A stretch of DNA of 64,000 bases, taken from Oscillospiraceae bacterium. GTDB lineage: Bacteria > Bacillota > Clostridia > Oscillospirales > Acutalibacteraceae. Below are positions 52,358-60,399 of the stretch, in pieces (position 1 is the first letter of the stretch; every line of letters begins with the position of its first letter). The translations under genes and the position numbers were made by a program. Under the pieces are notes generated by a model. That model saw only the letters and a list, made by a program, of their open reading frames with translations, ran no database searches and was not told the DNA's origin. The stretch covers positions 52,491-116,490 of the forward strand of contig CADBQU010000021.1 in NCBI GenBank assembly GCA_902796905.1. Direction: 5' to 3'.

Positions 52358-52656
52358 TGATATTACTCCCATACATAATAAATATAAACTAAATTATACT
52401 ATATTTTTTTTTGTAAATCAATAAAAAAATCCGATTTTTATTTGTATTTTTCTTATTTTTTCTGTTTTTTTCTCATTTTTTTATTTTTTCTTAAATTTTT
52501 TACAAGTTTAATTTAAAAAATATTACCGTTTGTATAATAAATTTATAAAAAATAAAAAATCCAAACTTAATTTAAGTTTGGATAAATTTAATAAAAAATA
52601 CAATAATTCTGTTAGAAAATATAATAATTTTGTTCGGCGCCGTTTGGATATACATA
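52358..52656. other. AT-rich livH upstream region
   Basis: Very A/T-rich; holds the terminator of the orphan ATPase gene (52559-52583) and presumably the liv promoter, for which no confident -35/-10 pair was found. No leader RNA recognised. Confidence 0.4.
52559..52583 (-). terminator. Terminator of the orphan ABC ATPase gene
   Basis: ATCCAAACTTAA with TTAAGTTTGGAT; on the minus strand it is followed by TTTTTT. Confidence 0.75.
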
Positions 52657-53331
52657 TTAAGAATTTACTTTTATTACTCCGTCTTTTAAAGTTGCGGTTT
52701 TAGGCAAAAGAGAAGAAAATTCTTTATCGTGCGTAATTAAAATTATAGTATGGCCTTTACGGTTTAATTCAAACAGTAATTTTTTTATTGTTTCGCCCGA
52801 AAAACTGTCTAAATTTCCGGTGGGTTCGTCTGCCAAAATAAGCTTCGGTTTTGTAACAACAGCCCTGGCGACAGCTACTCTTTGGCATTGTCCGCCTGAA
52901 AGCTCCGAAGGATAAAAATTGCATTTTTCTTCTAAGCCCACACTTTTAAGTGCACTAATGCCCATAGCTTCGCGTTTTCTTTTGTTAATTCCTTTGTAAT
53001 AAAGCGGTAAGGTTACGTTTTCCAAAGCCGTAAGCGAATTTATAAGGTTAAAGTTTTGAAATATAAAACCTATGTTTTCGGTTCTTAGTTTTGCCAATTG
53101 TTTTTTGGTTAGTTTGTTTGTGGGTTTATTTAAAAAAATATAATCTCCCGAAGATTGGCTGTCCAAAAAACCTATAATGTTTAAAAGGGTTGTTTTGCCG
53201 CTGCCGGAAGCGCCTACTATACCTAAAAAATCTCCTGAATTTACCGCTAAAGAAATTTTTTTTAAAACGTTTACCGGTTGTTTACTTTTAGTATAGGTTT
53301 TGCAAATATCGTTTAAATTAATCAGTTCCAT
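52657..53331 (-). CDS. Orphan ABC transporter ATPase (LolD/MacB type)
   Basis: 224 residues. Walker A GASGSGKTTLLN, Q-loop FIFQNFNLINSLT, signature LSGGQCQRVAVARA (Cys where Gln is usual), Walker B LILADEPTGNLDSFSG and the switch His in LITHDKEF. This subfamily normally pairs with an FtsX/MacB permease, but none is adjacent: upstream is spoVAC in the opposite direction and downstream livH. It could share the permease encoded at 34786-37065, which is speculation, or have a partner outside the window. Confidence 0.93.
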   Translation of the reverse strand: MELINLNDICKTYTKSKQPVNVLKKISLAVNSGDFLGIVGASGSGKTTLLNIIGFLDSQSSGDYIFLNKPTNKLTKKQLAKLRTENIGFIFQNFNLINSLTALENVTLPLYYKGINKRKREAMGISALKSVGLEEKCNFYPSELSGGQCQRVAVARAVVTKPKLILADEPTGNLDSFSGETIKKLLFELNRKGHTIILITHDKEFSSLLPKTATLKDGVIKVNS

Positions 53332-53470
53332 TTTTACCTCTTTTAAAATACTTAAATTTTTTATTATTTGCTCTATGTTATTTTAACCGCAATTTTTAAG
53401 TTTATTTTATGAATATTCAACTGTTTTCTTCAAAAAATATATTTAACTTTAATAAAATCAGGTGATAATA

Positions 53471-53917
53471 ATGAACGTATCAAAAAAAGAGTACGAAAAA
53501 ATGGTTGATAAAGCAAATATACCCGGTAAAAACTGCCTTAATTATTTAAAGGCTTTTATTGTGGGGGGCTTTGTTTGCGTTATAGGTCGATGGCTTTCTT
53601 ATTTATATTTGTATTGGGGTTTGGGCGAAGAAGAAATAAAAATGGCTGTTCCGGTAACGCTTATACTTATAGCCGGAATTTTAACAATGCTTAAAGTTTA
53701 TCATAAAATATCAAAATTTGCCGGAGCCGGCGTGTTGGTTCCCATAACAGGTTTTGCAAATGCGATGGTTTCTCCCGCTATGGAGGCTAAAACCGAAGGA
53801 TATGTTTTGGGCGTTGGGGCAAAAATGTTTGCCATTTCGGGTCCCGTTATTGTTTACGGTACTTTAAGCGGTTTAATTTACGGATTTATTTTATTAATTG
53901 CAAAGGCGGTAATGTAA
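53471..53917 (+). CDS. spoVAC: Stage V sporulation protein AC
   Basis: 148 residues from the ATG at 53471 (AGGTGAT 5 nt upstream); an in-frame GTG nine bases earlier overlaps that site and is less likely. SpoVAC is a mechanosensitive membrane channel component that takes dipicolinic acid into the forespore and releases it at germination. Four or five membrane segments with the conserved FAGAGVLVPITGFANAM and SPAMEAKTEGYVLGVGAKMF blocks. Its stop overlaps the spoVAD ATG (TAATG). Presence argues for a sporulating host. Confidence 0.96.
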   Translation: MNVSKKEYEKMVDKANIPGKNCLNYLKAFIVGGFVCVIGRWLSYLYLYWGLGEEEIKMAVPVTLILIAGILTMLKVYHKISKFAGAGVLVPITGFANAMVSPAMEAKTEGYVLGVGAKMFAISGPVIVYGTLSGLIYGFILLIAKAVM

Positions 53918-54909
53918 TGCAAACAAAATTTTTAAACGAAAATATATACGTTAAATCTTATGCTTCCGTAGGCTCGTTTTTAGAGAAAAAAAGCCGTTAC
54001 GGAAGTTACCTTGATTTAATTATAGAAGACCCTATTGCAAACCGCAAAACATGGGAAGAAGCGGAGAGCGCTTTTCAAAAAACCGCTTTTACGCTTGCGT
54101 TAAAAAAAGCGTCATTAAACAACGAAAATATAGACTGTATTTTTGCGGGAGATTTAATTAATCAGTGTATGGCCAGTTCTTATGCCTTTAAAGAAATAGG
54201 TATACCGTTTTGCGGTGTTTACGGCGCTTGCTCCACTATGGCTTTAACCATTATTTCGGCGGCAAATTTAATAGCTTCAAAAATGGCTGAAAACGCCGCC
54301 GCGGTTACTTCTTCTCATTTTTGTTCCGCCGAAAGACAGTATAGGTTTCCGCTTGAATACGGAGGTCAAAGAACTCCGTCATCTCAGTGGACCGCTACGG
54401 CATCGGGCTGCACTTTATTAACCAAAAACGAAACGGATATTTTTTTGAGCGCTTATAATATAGGTAAAATAGTGGATTTGGGCGTTAAAGATTCTGCTAA
54501 TATGGGAGCCGCTATGGCACCTGCGGCGGCAGATACCATTATGAGCTTTTTGCACGATTCAAATACGGCACCTTCGGATTACGACGCTATTTTTACCGGA
54601 GATTTGGGAGAAATAGGCTCTAATCTTTTGTACGGACTTTTAAATAAAGAAAATATAGATATAAAGGCCAATCACCACGACTGCGGATTGCTTTTGTATA
54701 ATAAGGAAATTATGGACGTTCATTCCGGCGCGTCCGGCTGCGGTTGCAGCGCGGCTATTTTAAACGGATATATTTTTAAAGAAATGCAGCGCGGAACATT
54801 TAAAAACATTTTGTTTTGCGCTACCGGCGCTTTGCTTTCGGAAACCTCATCAAAGCAAAGCGAAACCATACCCGCAATAGCACATTTAATAAATTTCAGA
54901 AGAAAATAA
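53917..54909 (+). CDS. spoVAD: Stage V sporulation protein AD
   Basis: 330 residues. Thiolase-fold protein that binds dipicolinic acid for the SpoVA channel. Conserved blocks: IDCIFAGDLINQCMASSYAF, FCGVYGACSTM, AVTSSHFCSAERQYRFPLEYG, DLGVKDSANMGAAMAPAA and a late HSGASGCGCSA. The last 17 codons (from 54856) are duplicated at 56843-56896, where they differ by one residue (NFIRK for NFRRK). The normal next gene, spoVAE, is absent; instead a foreign cassette begins 20 bp after the stop. Its original terminator now lies beyond the cassette at 56931. Confidence 0.96.
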   Translation: MQTKFLNENIYVKSYASVGSFLEKKSRYGSYLDLIIEDPIANRKTWEEAESAFQKTAFTLALKKASLNNENIDCIFAGDLINQCMASSYAFKEIGIPFCGVYGACSTMALTIISAANLIASKMAENAAAVTSSHFCSAERQYRFPLEYGGQRTPSSQWTATASGCTLLTKNETDIFLSAYNIGKIVDLGVKDSANMGAAMAPAAADTIMSFLHDSNTAPSDYDAIFTGDLGEIGSNLLYGLLNKENIDIKANHHDCGLLLYNKEIMDVHSGASGCGCSAAILNGYIFKEMQRGTFKNILFCATGALLSETSSKQSETIPAIAHLINFRRK

Positions 54910-54928
54910 AAAAGATAAAAATAAAACC
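54856..54928 (+). repeat. Direct repeat (att-like), left copy
   Basis: 73 bp, covering the last 17 codons and stop of spoVAD plus 19 bp. Matches 56843-56915 at 72 of 73 positions, same orientation. Starts CAAAGCGAAACCATACCC. Confidence 0.95.
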
Positions 54929-54987
54929 AAAGCAGAAATAATAAGATAAAAGATATATAAGGGATTGGTAATTGATATTATCATGCG

Positions 54988-55024
54988 AAAAGCGTATGGC
55001 ATTTTTATGCCACACGCTTTATTT
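54988..55024. terminator. Bidirectional terminator inside the cassette
   Basis: AAAAGCGT-a-TGGCAT with ATGCCA-c-ACGCTTT, flanked by A and T runs. Now terminates spoVAD from the left and the XRE gene from the right. Confidence 0.85.
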
Positions 55025-55099
55025 TTAATAAATAAATTCTTTTGTGAAACATTAATTTTGTATTTATGTAAAATGTTCTTGCAATCATATCTTTATTAT

Positions 55100-55756
55100 T
55101 TAATATTCAACAATATCTTTTATAATTTCATCAAAGTATTTCGAAGCAATATATAGGCAAAATTCTTTCATCATTTCCATATTTTCTTCCTTGCCGCCAT
55201 ATGTTATACCTGTTATTGGAGATTCTAATTCTAACATAAAATCTTGTAAAATAGCCATAGTATCATTACCGCAAGCTATATCATTATATCGCTTGATATA
55301 TTGCAGTAATATACCGAACCGTTCGTGAGAAATAAAATCATTCAATAGTTTAAGTGTGGATTTTCCTTGTGCCATATTATACGGAACAACATCCTTTTCA
55401 TAATTTAAACCGATTTCTTCATAATCCTTTTTCATAAAGTTTGTTTTGCCGGTTGCCAAAAGTTGTAATCTGGCAAAAAATTTCATTGTATTATCGGTAA
55501 GTCCTAACTGATCAGCCGTAAAATTTGCACTTTTGTCTTTTCGGATGTTGCTGAGACCCAGCAAATAGTCGCACGAAACATCGAGATATTCTGCCATTTT
55601 TCCTGCCAGAACAATATCGGGATTGCGTTTCCCTAAAATATAAAAATTAATGCTTTGGCGAGAACAATTTATAGCCTCGGCAAAACTTCCTTGTGAAATT
55701 CCTTTTTCAAAAAGTAATTGTTCTAACCTTTTACTAAATATTTGTTGCATTTCCAT
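55100..55756 (-). CDS. XRE family phage-type repressor
   Basis: 218 residues. N-terminal helix-turn-helix (about 8-62: RLEQLLFEKGISQGSFAEAI, NCSRQSINFYILGKRNPD, LDVSCDYLLGLS) typical of prophage and integrative-element repressors. The C-terminal part (about 75-218) is helical, without a recognised domain. Start ATG behind AGGAGG. Divergent from the toxin gene with a shared 189 bp region holding a dyad; it likely represses the toxin-antitoxin promoter and itself. Confidence 0.85.
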   Translation of the reverse strand: MEMQQIFSKRLEQLLFEKGISQGSFAEAINCSRQSINFYILGKRNPDIVLAGKMAEYLDVSCDYLLGLSNIRKDKSANFTADQLGLTDNTMKFFARLQLLATGKTNFMKKDYEEIGLNYEKDVVPYNMAQGKSTLKLLNDFISHERFGILLQYIKRYNDIACGNDTMAILQDFMLELESPITGITYGGKEENMEMMKEFCLYIASKYFDEIIKDIVEY

Positions 55757-55783
55757 ATTTAAACCTCCTGCAAGTAAATATTT

Positions 55784-55927
55784 GTAGCAATATCAAAAAG
55801 ATGCTACAAAACTATTGGCAAATCAATTATAGTAGCATATTATATATTATAGCAACAAAAATATGCAATGTCAAGCTTTTGCGCGCGAAGGTTGAAATTG
55901 CATTATTGTGCTAAAAAATGTTATAAT
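55784..55927. promoter_or_regulatory. Divergent operator/promoter of the toxin cassette
   Basis: Dyad TTGTAGCA / TGCTACAA (about 55784-55809) is close to the XRE start and a related GTAGCA occurs near 55832; these suit the repressor. Toxin promoter: TTGCAT (55898-55903), 18 bp spacer, TATAAT (55922-55927), so the transcript would begin about 12 bases before the toxin start codon. Confidence 0.6.
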
Positions 55928-55945
55928 ACGAAAGGAGGAAAAACA

Positions 55946-56512
55946 TTGAGTTTGGAATCGGCAATTGTTATTGCGGCAGTACATGGTGATAAATTATCGC
56001 CAAAACTGTCAAAAAGTTTAAATTATAAACATTGGCTTACAATTGAGGATTGGAGACGGTGTATGGAGTGTGCAACAAAACACGGTAAAATATTTTCTAT
56101 TAGTGAAATTGTTGTGCCCGATCCGCCAATACATCCTAATTGTCGTTGTTGGATTCAACGTATGGAGAAAATCAAAGCCGGAACAGCTACAATTAATGGT
56201 TACAATGGAGCAGATAAGGTGTTAAAGTTAAAAAAAGTTTTACCGGATTACTACATATCAAAAGAAAAAGCTATAGATAAAGGTTGGAGACCCGGCAAAT
56301 GGCCTTCTAATTTTGTTAAAGGTAAAACCATAACCGGAGGTGTTTATAAAAACAGAAACGGACATTTACCCCAAAAATCCGGAAGAATTTGGTACGAAGC
56401 CGATATTAACTACAAAGCCGGAAAAAGAAATACTCAAAGAATTCTTTGGTCTAATGACGGCTTGATGTTTGTTACGTGCGATCACTACAAAACTTTCTAC
56501 GAAATTATATAA
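55946..56512 (+). CDS. MuF-like / barnase-family ribonuclease toxin
   Basis: 188 residues from TTG at 55946, chosen because AAAGGAGG lies 7 nt upstream; the frame is open further but unsupported. Residues about 35-75 carry CMEC and PPIHPNCRCWI, the Cys/His motif at the end of phage head-morphogenesis (MuF/gp7) proteins, here without the rest of that protein. Residues about 97-188 are a microbial ribonuclease domain close to barnase: LPDYYISKEKAIDKGW, LPQKSGRIWYEADINY (catalytic Glu), KRNTQRILWS (two Arg) and DHYKTFYEI (catalytic His). All barnase active-site residues are present. No signal peptide, so it acts inside cells or is delivered by another route. Barstar follows after 14 bp. Confidence 0.9.
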   Translation: MSLESAIVIAAVHGDKLSPKLSKSLNYKHWLTIEDWRRCMECATKHGKIFSISEIVVPDPPIHPNCRCWIQRMEKIKAGTATINGYNGADKVLKLKKVLPDYYISKEKAIDKGWRPGKWPSNFVKGKTITGGVYKNRNGHLPQKSGRIWYEADINYKAGKRNTQRILWSNDGLMFVTCDHYKTFYEII

Positions 56513-56526
56513 GGAGAAAAAGATAA

Positions 56527-56814
56527 ATGAAAATAATTGAATTGGATTTGACAGGTTGTAAATATTTGTCAGAAATCCACGAAAAAATCAAAAATGCTTT
56601 TGGTTTTTCTGAAGATTATGGTTGCAATTGGGATGCTTTTTGGGATTTTTTATGGAGCGAGTGCGATGCGGATCGAGTTGTTATAAGAGGGGAACATAGC
56701 TTATCTAAAGAGTTTGATGTATCTCTTGCAAAACTGCATGAGGTGTTGGAAGATAATATTAAATTTCGTAAAGATAACAATTTGAACGCATTTTCATATA
56801 TAATAATTAATTAA
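56527..56814 (+). CDS. Barstar-family ribonuclease inhibitor
   Basis: 95 residues. Barstar fold (PF01337): KIIELDLTGCKYLSEIHEKI, then DYGCNWDAFWDFLW, which carries the two Asp equivalent to barstar Asp35 and Asp39 that plug the barnase active site. Ribosome site AAGGAG. Co-transcribed with the toxin (14 bp gap), the normal arrangement for immunity. It should neutralise the RNase in the producing cell. Confidence 0.93.
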   Translation: MKIIELDLTGCKYLSEIHEKIKNAFGFSEDYGCNWDAFWDFLWSECDADRVVIRGEHSLSKEFDVSLAKLHEVLEDNIKFRKDNNLNAFSYIIIN

Positions 56815-56842
56815 TTAATTTTAAGGTGTTTTATTGAAAGTA

Positions 56843-56915
56843 CAAAGCGAAACCATACCCGCAATAGCACATTTAATAAATTTCATAAGAAAATAAAAAA
56901 GATAAAAATAAAACC
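56843..56915 (+). repeat. Direct repeat (att-like), right copy
   Basis: 73 bp copy of the spoVAD end, identical to 54856-54928 except one base (T for G), including an in-frame stop. Followed 16 bp later by the terminator expected after spoVAD. Confidence 0.95.
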
Positions 56916-56930
56916 GCAGTAACTAAAACT

Positions 56931-56970
56931 AAAAACCGCTGTAAGCATAATATTGCCTCAGCGGTTTTTT
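56931..56970. terminator. Bidirectional terminator (original spoVAD end / GT4 gene)
   Basis: AAAAACCGCTG with CAGCGGTTTTTT. It lies just past the right repeat, convergent with the GT4 gene. Confidence 0.88.
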
Positions 56971-56999
56971 ATATCTTATATTTTGTTTAGTTGTATTTT

Positions 57000-58187
57000 T
57001 TATTTGGTTTTTTCATAGTTGTTACGGTTAAAGTTTTCTATTACTTTTTCATATCTTTTAACCGCTAAATCAACCGAATCTTCCCAGGAAAGGTAAATAT
57101 CTTTTGAGGCGTTTAAACCTACGGTTTTTAAAATATTTCCGTCTTTTGAAGCGTTTATTATGGTTTTTGCGCACGAAACTTCGTTTTCTTCGGCTAAAAA
57201 TCCCGAAACGCCGTCTACCACACCTTCGGAAGCGCAGCTGTTTTTTATTAAAAGAGATGGACAGTTGCAGGCTGCGGCTTCTTTAACAACCAAGCCCGAA
57301 GTATCGTAAGTAGAAGGGAAAAGCAGTAAATCCGCTATGCTGAAAAATCCTCTTAATTTTTCTCGGTCGCAAACGGAACCTGTAAAAACCGTAACATTGT
57401 TTATGCCTATATCTTTTGCGTACTGTTCCGCGGCAGGGCGGTCGCCGCCTTCGCCTACAAAAACAGCTTTAAATTTAATTCCGCTTTGCATAACTATTTT
57501 TAAAGAATCCATAATAAGCTTTAAATTTTTGTACCACATCATTCTGCCTACAAATAAAAAAACAAGCTCATGGTCTTTTATTAAATACATACGCTTTATT
57601 TCGTTTGTAATATTGTTAGAGGCAATGCCTTTTTTAAAATCGGTACCGTTTTGCATAACTATATAATCGCCTTTATAGCCAATGCTTTTAAGGTTTTCTC
57701 CGGCACCTTTGGATACCACCCAAATTTCGTCTGCACTTTCTATGTTGTTAACAACAAATTTTCTTGCCACATTGTTAAACGGACTGAACTGTATATAGCG
57801 GTCTATATCAATATCAAATTTTGTGTGGTAAGTAAAAATTACGGGGACCTTTTTCTTTTTGTTAAGTAAATTTACTTGCCTTGCAAAAACCGCCGAAGCA
57901 AAAGGGCAGTGGACATGCATAAGGTCCAGCTTTTTCTTTTTTATTTCGTTAATTTGAGCAGGCAAAAAAGGATTGCCTATTCTGTAAGGAACTTTACCTA
58001 TTTTGGGAACGGACGAATACCTGAATACCTCGTAAGGGTAATGGTCGGTAACATTGGGATATTTAGGGATAATTACGGTAGGCTCACCGTATTTTTCTTT
58101 TATAATATTTGCATAATTAAAAACTGCATTTGCCACGCCGTCTATCATAGGCGGAAACGAGTCGTTAAGTAGTCCTACTTTAAGCAA
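57000..58187 (-). CDS. GT4 family glycosyltransferase
   Basis: 395 residues, GT-B fold. N-terminal domain starts VGLLNDSFPPMIDGVANAV, with LMHVHCPFASAVFARQ; the C-terminal donor-binding domain has FLFVGRMMWYKN, GEGGDRPAAEQYAKD and the EX7E region in FPSTYDTSGLVVKEAAACNCP. Closest in look to diacylglycerol glucosyltransferases and mannosyltransferases that make glycolipids or surface glycans. No signal peptide. Acceptor cannot be predicted. Monocistronic. Confidence 0.9.
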   Translation of the reverse strand: MLKVGLLNDSFPPMIDGVANAVFNYANIIKEKYGEPTVIIPKYPNVTDHYPYEVFRYSSVPKIGKVPYRIGNPFLPAQINEIKKKKLDLMHVHCPFASAVFARQVNLLNKKKKVPVIFTYHTKFDIDIDRYIQFSPFNNVARKFVVNNIESADEIWVVSKGAGENLKSIGYKGDYIVMQNGTDFKKGIASNNITNEIKRMYLIKDHELVFLFVGRMMWYKNLKLIMDSLKIVMQSGIKFKAVFVGEGGDRPAAEQYAKDIGINNVTVFTGSVCDREKLRGFFSIADLLLFPSTYDTSGLVVKEAAACNCPSLLIKNSCASEGVVDGVSGFLAEENEVSCAKTIINASKDGNILKTVGLNASKDIYLSWEDSVDLAVKRYEKVIENFNRNNYEKTK

Positions 58188-58514
58188 AATAACACCTTCC
58201 GAATTTTTTAAATTTTTTTAAAACCCGTACAAAGCAACCGTTGTACCCTGATTGCTTTGCCTAAAATGCCGATAAAAATCGACTGTTTTTTATTTATTAT
58301 ACTACACTTTAAAAAATATGGCAAATGAATAATAAATAAAATTCGTTTTGCAATAAATTTTTCTTGAATTTGCAACGGTTTTATAGTAAAATACAATAAA
58401 TATATGTATATTATCGGATAGTATTGAATTCTGCAACAAAATCTTTTCTTAATAAGATTTTGTTGCAGGTAAATTTTTGTTTTAAAACAGTTATTATTTT
58501 GAAAGGTTTTTAAA
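58188..58514. other. Upstream region of the binding-protein gene
   Basis: Contains a promoter, TTGAAT (58364-58369), 17 bp, TAAAAT (58387-58392), and a perfect 15 bp hairpin CTGCAACAAAATCTT (58431-58445) / AAGATTTTGTTGCAG (58454-58468) followed by a T-rich stretch, which could be an attenuator in the leader. No cobalamin riboswitch was recognised. Confidence 0.6.
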
Positions 58515-59384
58515 ATGCAAAAATCAAAACTTAATTTTAAACCGAAGTTTAAAAGCATCGTTTGCGGCATTACGGCTTTTTTAATTTGCTTTTCTTGCGC
58601 CGGCTGTGCCGAAAAAACCGAAAATACGGAATTTCCGGTAAAATATTTTAATGTTGAAGAAGAAAAGGCTCCCAACGGAGTGGTAAGTATGTCGGAAACC
58701 GTAAGCCAAAGCATTGTATATTTGGGTTACGGCGACAGAATGATAACGGGAGATTTCGGCGATAGCATTACGCCCAATACAGACAATATAATAGCGGCTA
58801 ATCCCGATTTGCTGTTTACCTGTACGGCGTTAAGCTATGCAAACACCAAAAAATTAAATGACGCCGGTATAAAAATCGCCTTGGTAACATTGCCTAAAAA
58901 TTTAGAGGAATTAAGTAATTATTATATTGGTATATGTTCGCTTATAGGCGGTAACATTACAGGTAAAAACGTTGCCGAAACTTTTAATAAAGACATTAAA
59001 GAAAGCTTTACAAACATTAAAAAGTTTGTAAGCGATAATAATAAAAATTTAAATGCCGTAATTTATTTGGAAGAAAATTATGCCGCAGTACCCGACACAT
59101 TTGTTTCAAATGTTTTTTCTTTGGCGGGAATAAATAATTTAAATAACGGTACGGATTATTATTTAAACGCCGAAAGGTTAGCTTTGCTTAATCCCGATGC
59201 TATTATTTGCGGCGAAGATGTAGGCGCTAAGCTTTTGGCAAATGAAAGCTTAAAAGATTTAAATGCCGTAAAAAATAAATTAATATTAACGGGCGATATA
59301 AAGCAAATAAACAATTTAGGAAAAGGCTTTTTAGATAATATATACGGAATATTGCAAAAAGCTTATCCGGATTTTGCAAGTTAA
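58515..59384 (+). CDS. ABC transporter substrate-binding lipoprotein (BtuF/FhuD-like)
   Basis: 289 residues. Lipoprotein signal peptide with lipobox FSCAGC (Cys about 34), then a helical-backbone metal-receptor domain (PF01497): GVVSMSETVSQSIVYLGYGD, NTDNIIAANPDLLFT, LVTLPKNLEELSNYY and LNPDAIICGEDV. The family binds cobalamin, iron-siderophores or haem at the outer face of the membrane. The permease and ATPase are not in the window, so the ligand is unknown. Ribosome site GAAAGG. Confidence 0.9.
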   Translation: MQKSKLNFKPKFKSIVCGITAFLICFSCAGCAEKTENTEFPVKYFNVEEEKAPNGVVSMSETVSQSIVYLGYGDRMITGDFGDSITPNTDNIIAANPDLLFTCTALSYANTKKLNDAGIKIALVTLPKNLEELSNYYIGICSLIGGNITGKNVAETFNKDIKESFTNIKKFVSDNNKNLNAVIYLEENYAAVPDTFVSNVFSLAGINNLNNGTDYYLNAERLALLNPDAIICGEDVGAKLLANESLKDLNAVKNKLILTGDIKQINNLGKGFLDNIYGILQKAYPDFAS

Positions 59385-59415
59385 ATAATAAGCCTTATTA
59401 ATGGAGGAAATAAGA

Positions 59416-60399
59416 ATGTATAAATCCAAATTGTCTTTAATGGACACCGAAAAAGCTATAAAAACCGTAAAGGATATTTTTGAAAATAAGCTGGCCGAAG
59501 CACTAAATTTAACAAGAGTTTCGGCACCGTTGTTTTTGCCTAACAGCAGCGGATTAAACGACGATTTGAACGGTGTTGAACGTCCGGTAAGTTTTGATAT
59601 AAAAAACTACGGTAAAGAAGTATCCATTGTTCATTCTTTGGCTAAATGGAAAAGAGTATCTTTAAAAACTCACGGATTTTCGGAAAACAGCGGTTTATAT
59701 ACCGATATGAACGCTATAAGAAGAGATGAAGATATGGATAATCTTCATTCCGTTTATGTAGACCAGTGGGATTGGGAAAAGGTAATAAGCAGAGAAACCA
59801 GAAATATAAACACATTAAAAGAACATGTTAAAAAAATAGTAAACGCCGTTTGCGATACAAAAGATAAACTTAAAGCTGTTTATCCGCAATTAAATTGCGA
59901 GCTTTCAAGAGATGTATACTTTATTACTACGCAGGAATTATTGGATAAATATCCCAACCTTTCGGCAAAAGAAAGGGAAAATGCTGTTTGCAAAGAACAT
60001 AAAACAGTATTTTTAATGCAAATAGGCGGTAAACTTTCAAACGGAGAAAAGCACGACGGCAGAGCTCCGGATTATGATGATTGGAATATGAACGGCGATA
60101 TACTTTTTTGGTATGAGCCTTTAAATATGGCGTTGGAAGTTTCAAGTATGGGTATAAGAGTAGATGAAAAATCCTTGCTCCAACAGCTTCAAATAAGCGA
60201 TTGTTTAGAAAGAAAAGAATTGCCTTTCCACAAAGCGTTATTAAATAACGAGCTGCCGTTAACAATAGGCGGAGGAATAGGTCAGTCAAGAATTTGTTTG
60301 TTGATTTTGGAAAAAGTTCATATAGGCGAAGTTCAGGCCAGCGTATGGACAAAAGAAATTACGGAAAAATGCGAAAAAGAGGGAATTAAGCTGTTATGA
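59416..60399 (+). CDS. asnA: Aspartate-ammonia ligase (asparagine synthetase A)
   Basis: 327 residues from the ATG at 59416, chosen because GGAGG lies 8 nt upstream; the ATG at 59401 overlaps that site. AsnA makes asparagine from aspartate, ammonia and ATP. It has a class II synthetase-like fold: [56 protein letters not shown], and [13 protein letters not shown] near the end. The stop overlaps the asnS start (ATGA), coupling asparagine synthesis to its tRNA charging. Confidence 0.97.
   Translation: MYKSKLSLMDTEKAIKTVKDIFENKLAEALNLTRVSAPLFLPNSSGLNDDLNGVERPVSFDIKNYGKEVSIVHSLAKWKRVSLKTHGFSENSGLYTDMNAIRRDEDMDNLHSVYVDQWDWEKVISRETRNINTLKEHVKKIVNAVCDTKDKLKAVYPQLNCELSRDVYFITTQELLDKYPNLSAKERENAVCKEHKTVFLMQIGGKLSNGEKHDGRAPDYDDWNMNGDILFWYEPLNMALEVSSMGIRVDEKSLLQQLQISDCLERKELPFHKALLNNELPLTIGGGIGQSRICLLILEKVHIGEVQASVWTKEITEKCEKEGIKLL

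Larger units (their letters stand above)
54929..56842. mobile_element. Inserted toxin-immunity cassette at the spoVAD 3' end
   Basis: 1914 bp between the two 73 bp direct repeats. Contents: a terminator (54988-55024), an XRE repressor (minus), an operator/promoter region, a MuF-like/barnase toxin and barstar (plus). No integrase, transposase or terminal inverted repeat is present. The right repeat restores a spoVAD-like end next to the native terminator, as when an element integrates into a gene end. Could be passive cargo moved by an integrase elsewhere, or the result of recombination between duplicated ends. Confidence 0.8.

Noticed and set aside
55868..55945. Longer toxin start at 55868
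   Set aside because: No ribosome site, lies across the promoter, and a strong AAAGGAGG precedes the TTG at 55946.
58208..58714. Minus-strand open frame of 168 codons upstream of and overlapping the binding-protein gene
   Set aside because: It runs antisense through the lipoprotein signal sequence and the promoter region, with no ribosome site.
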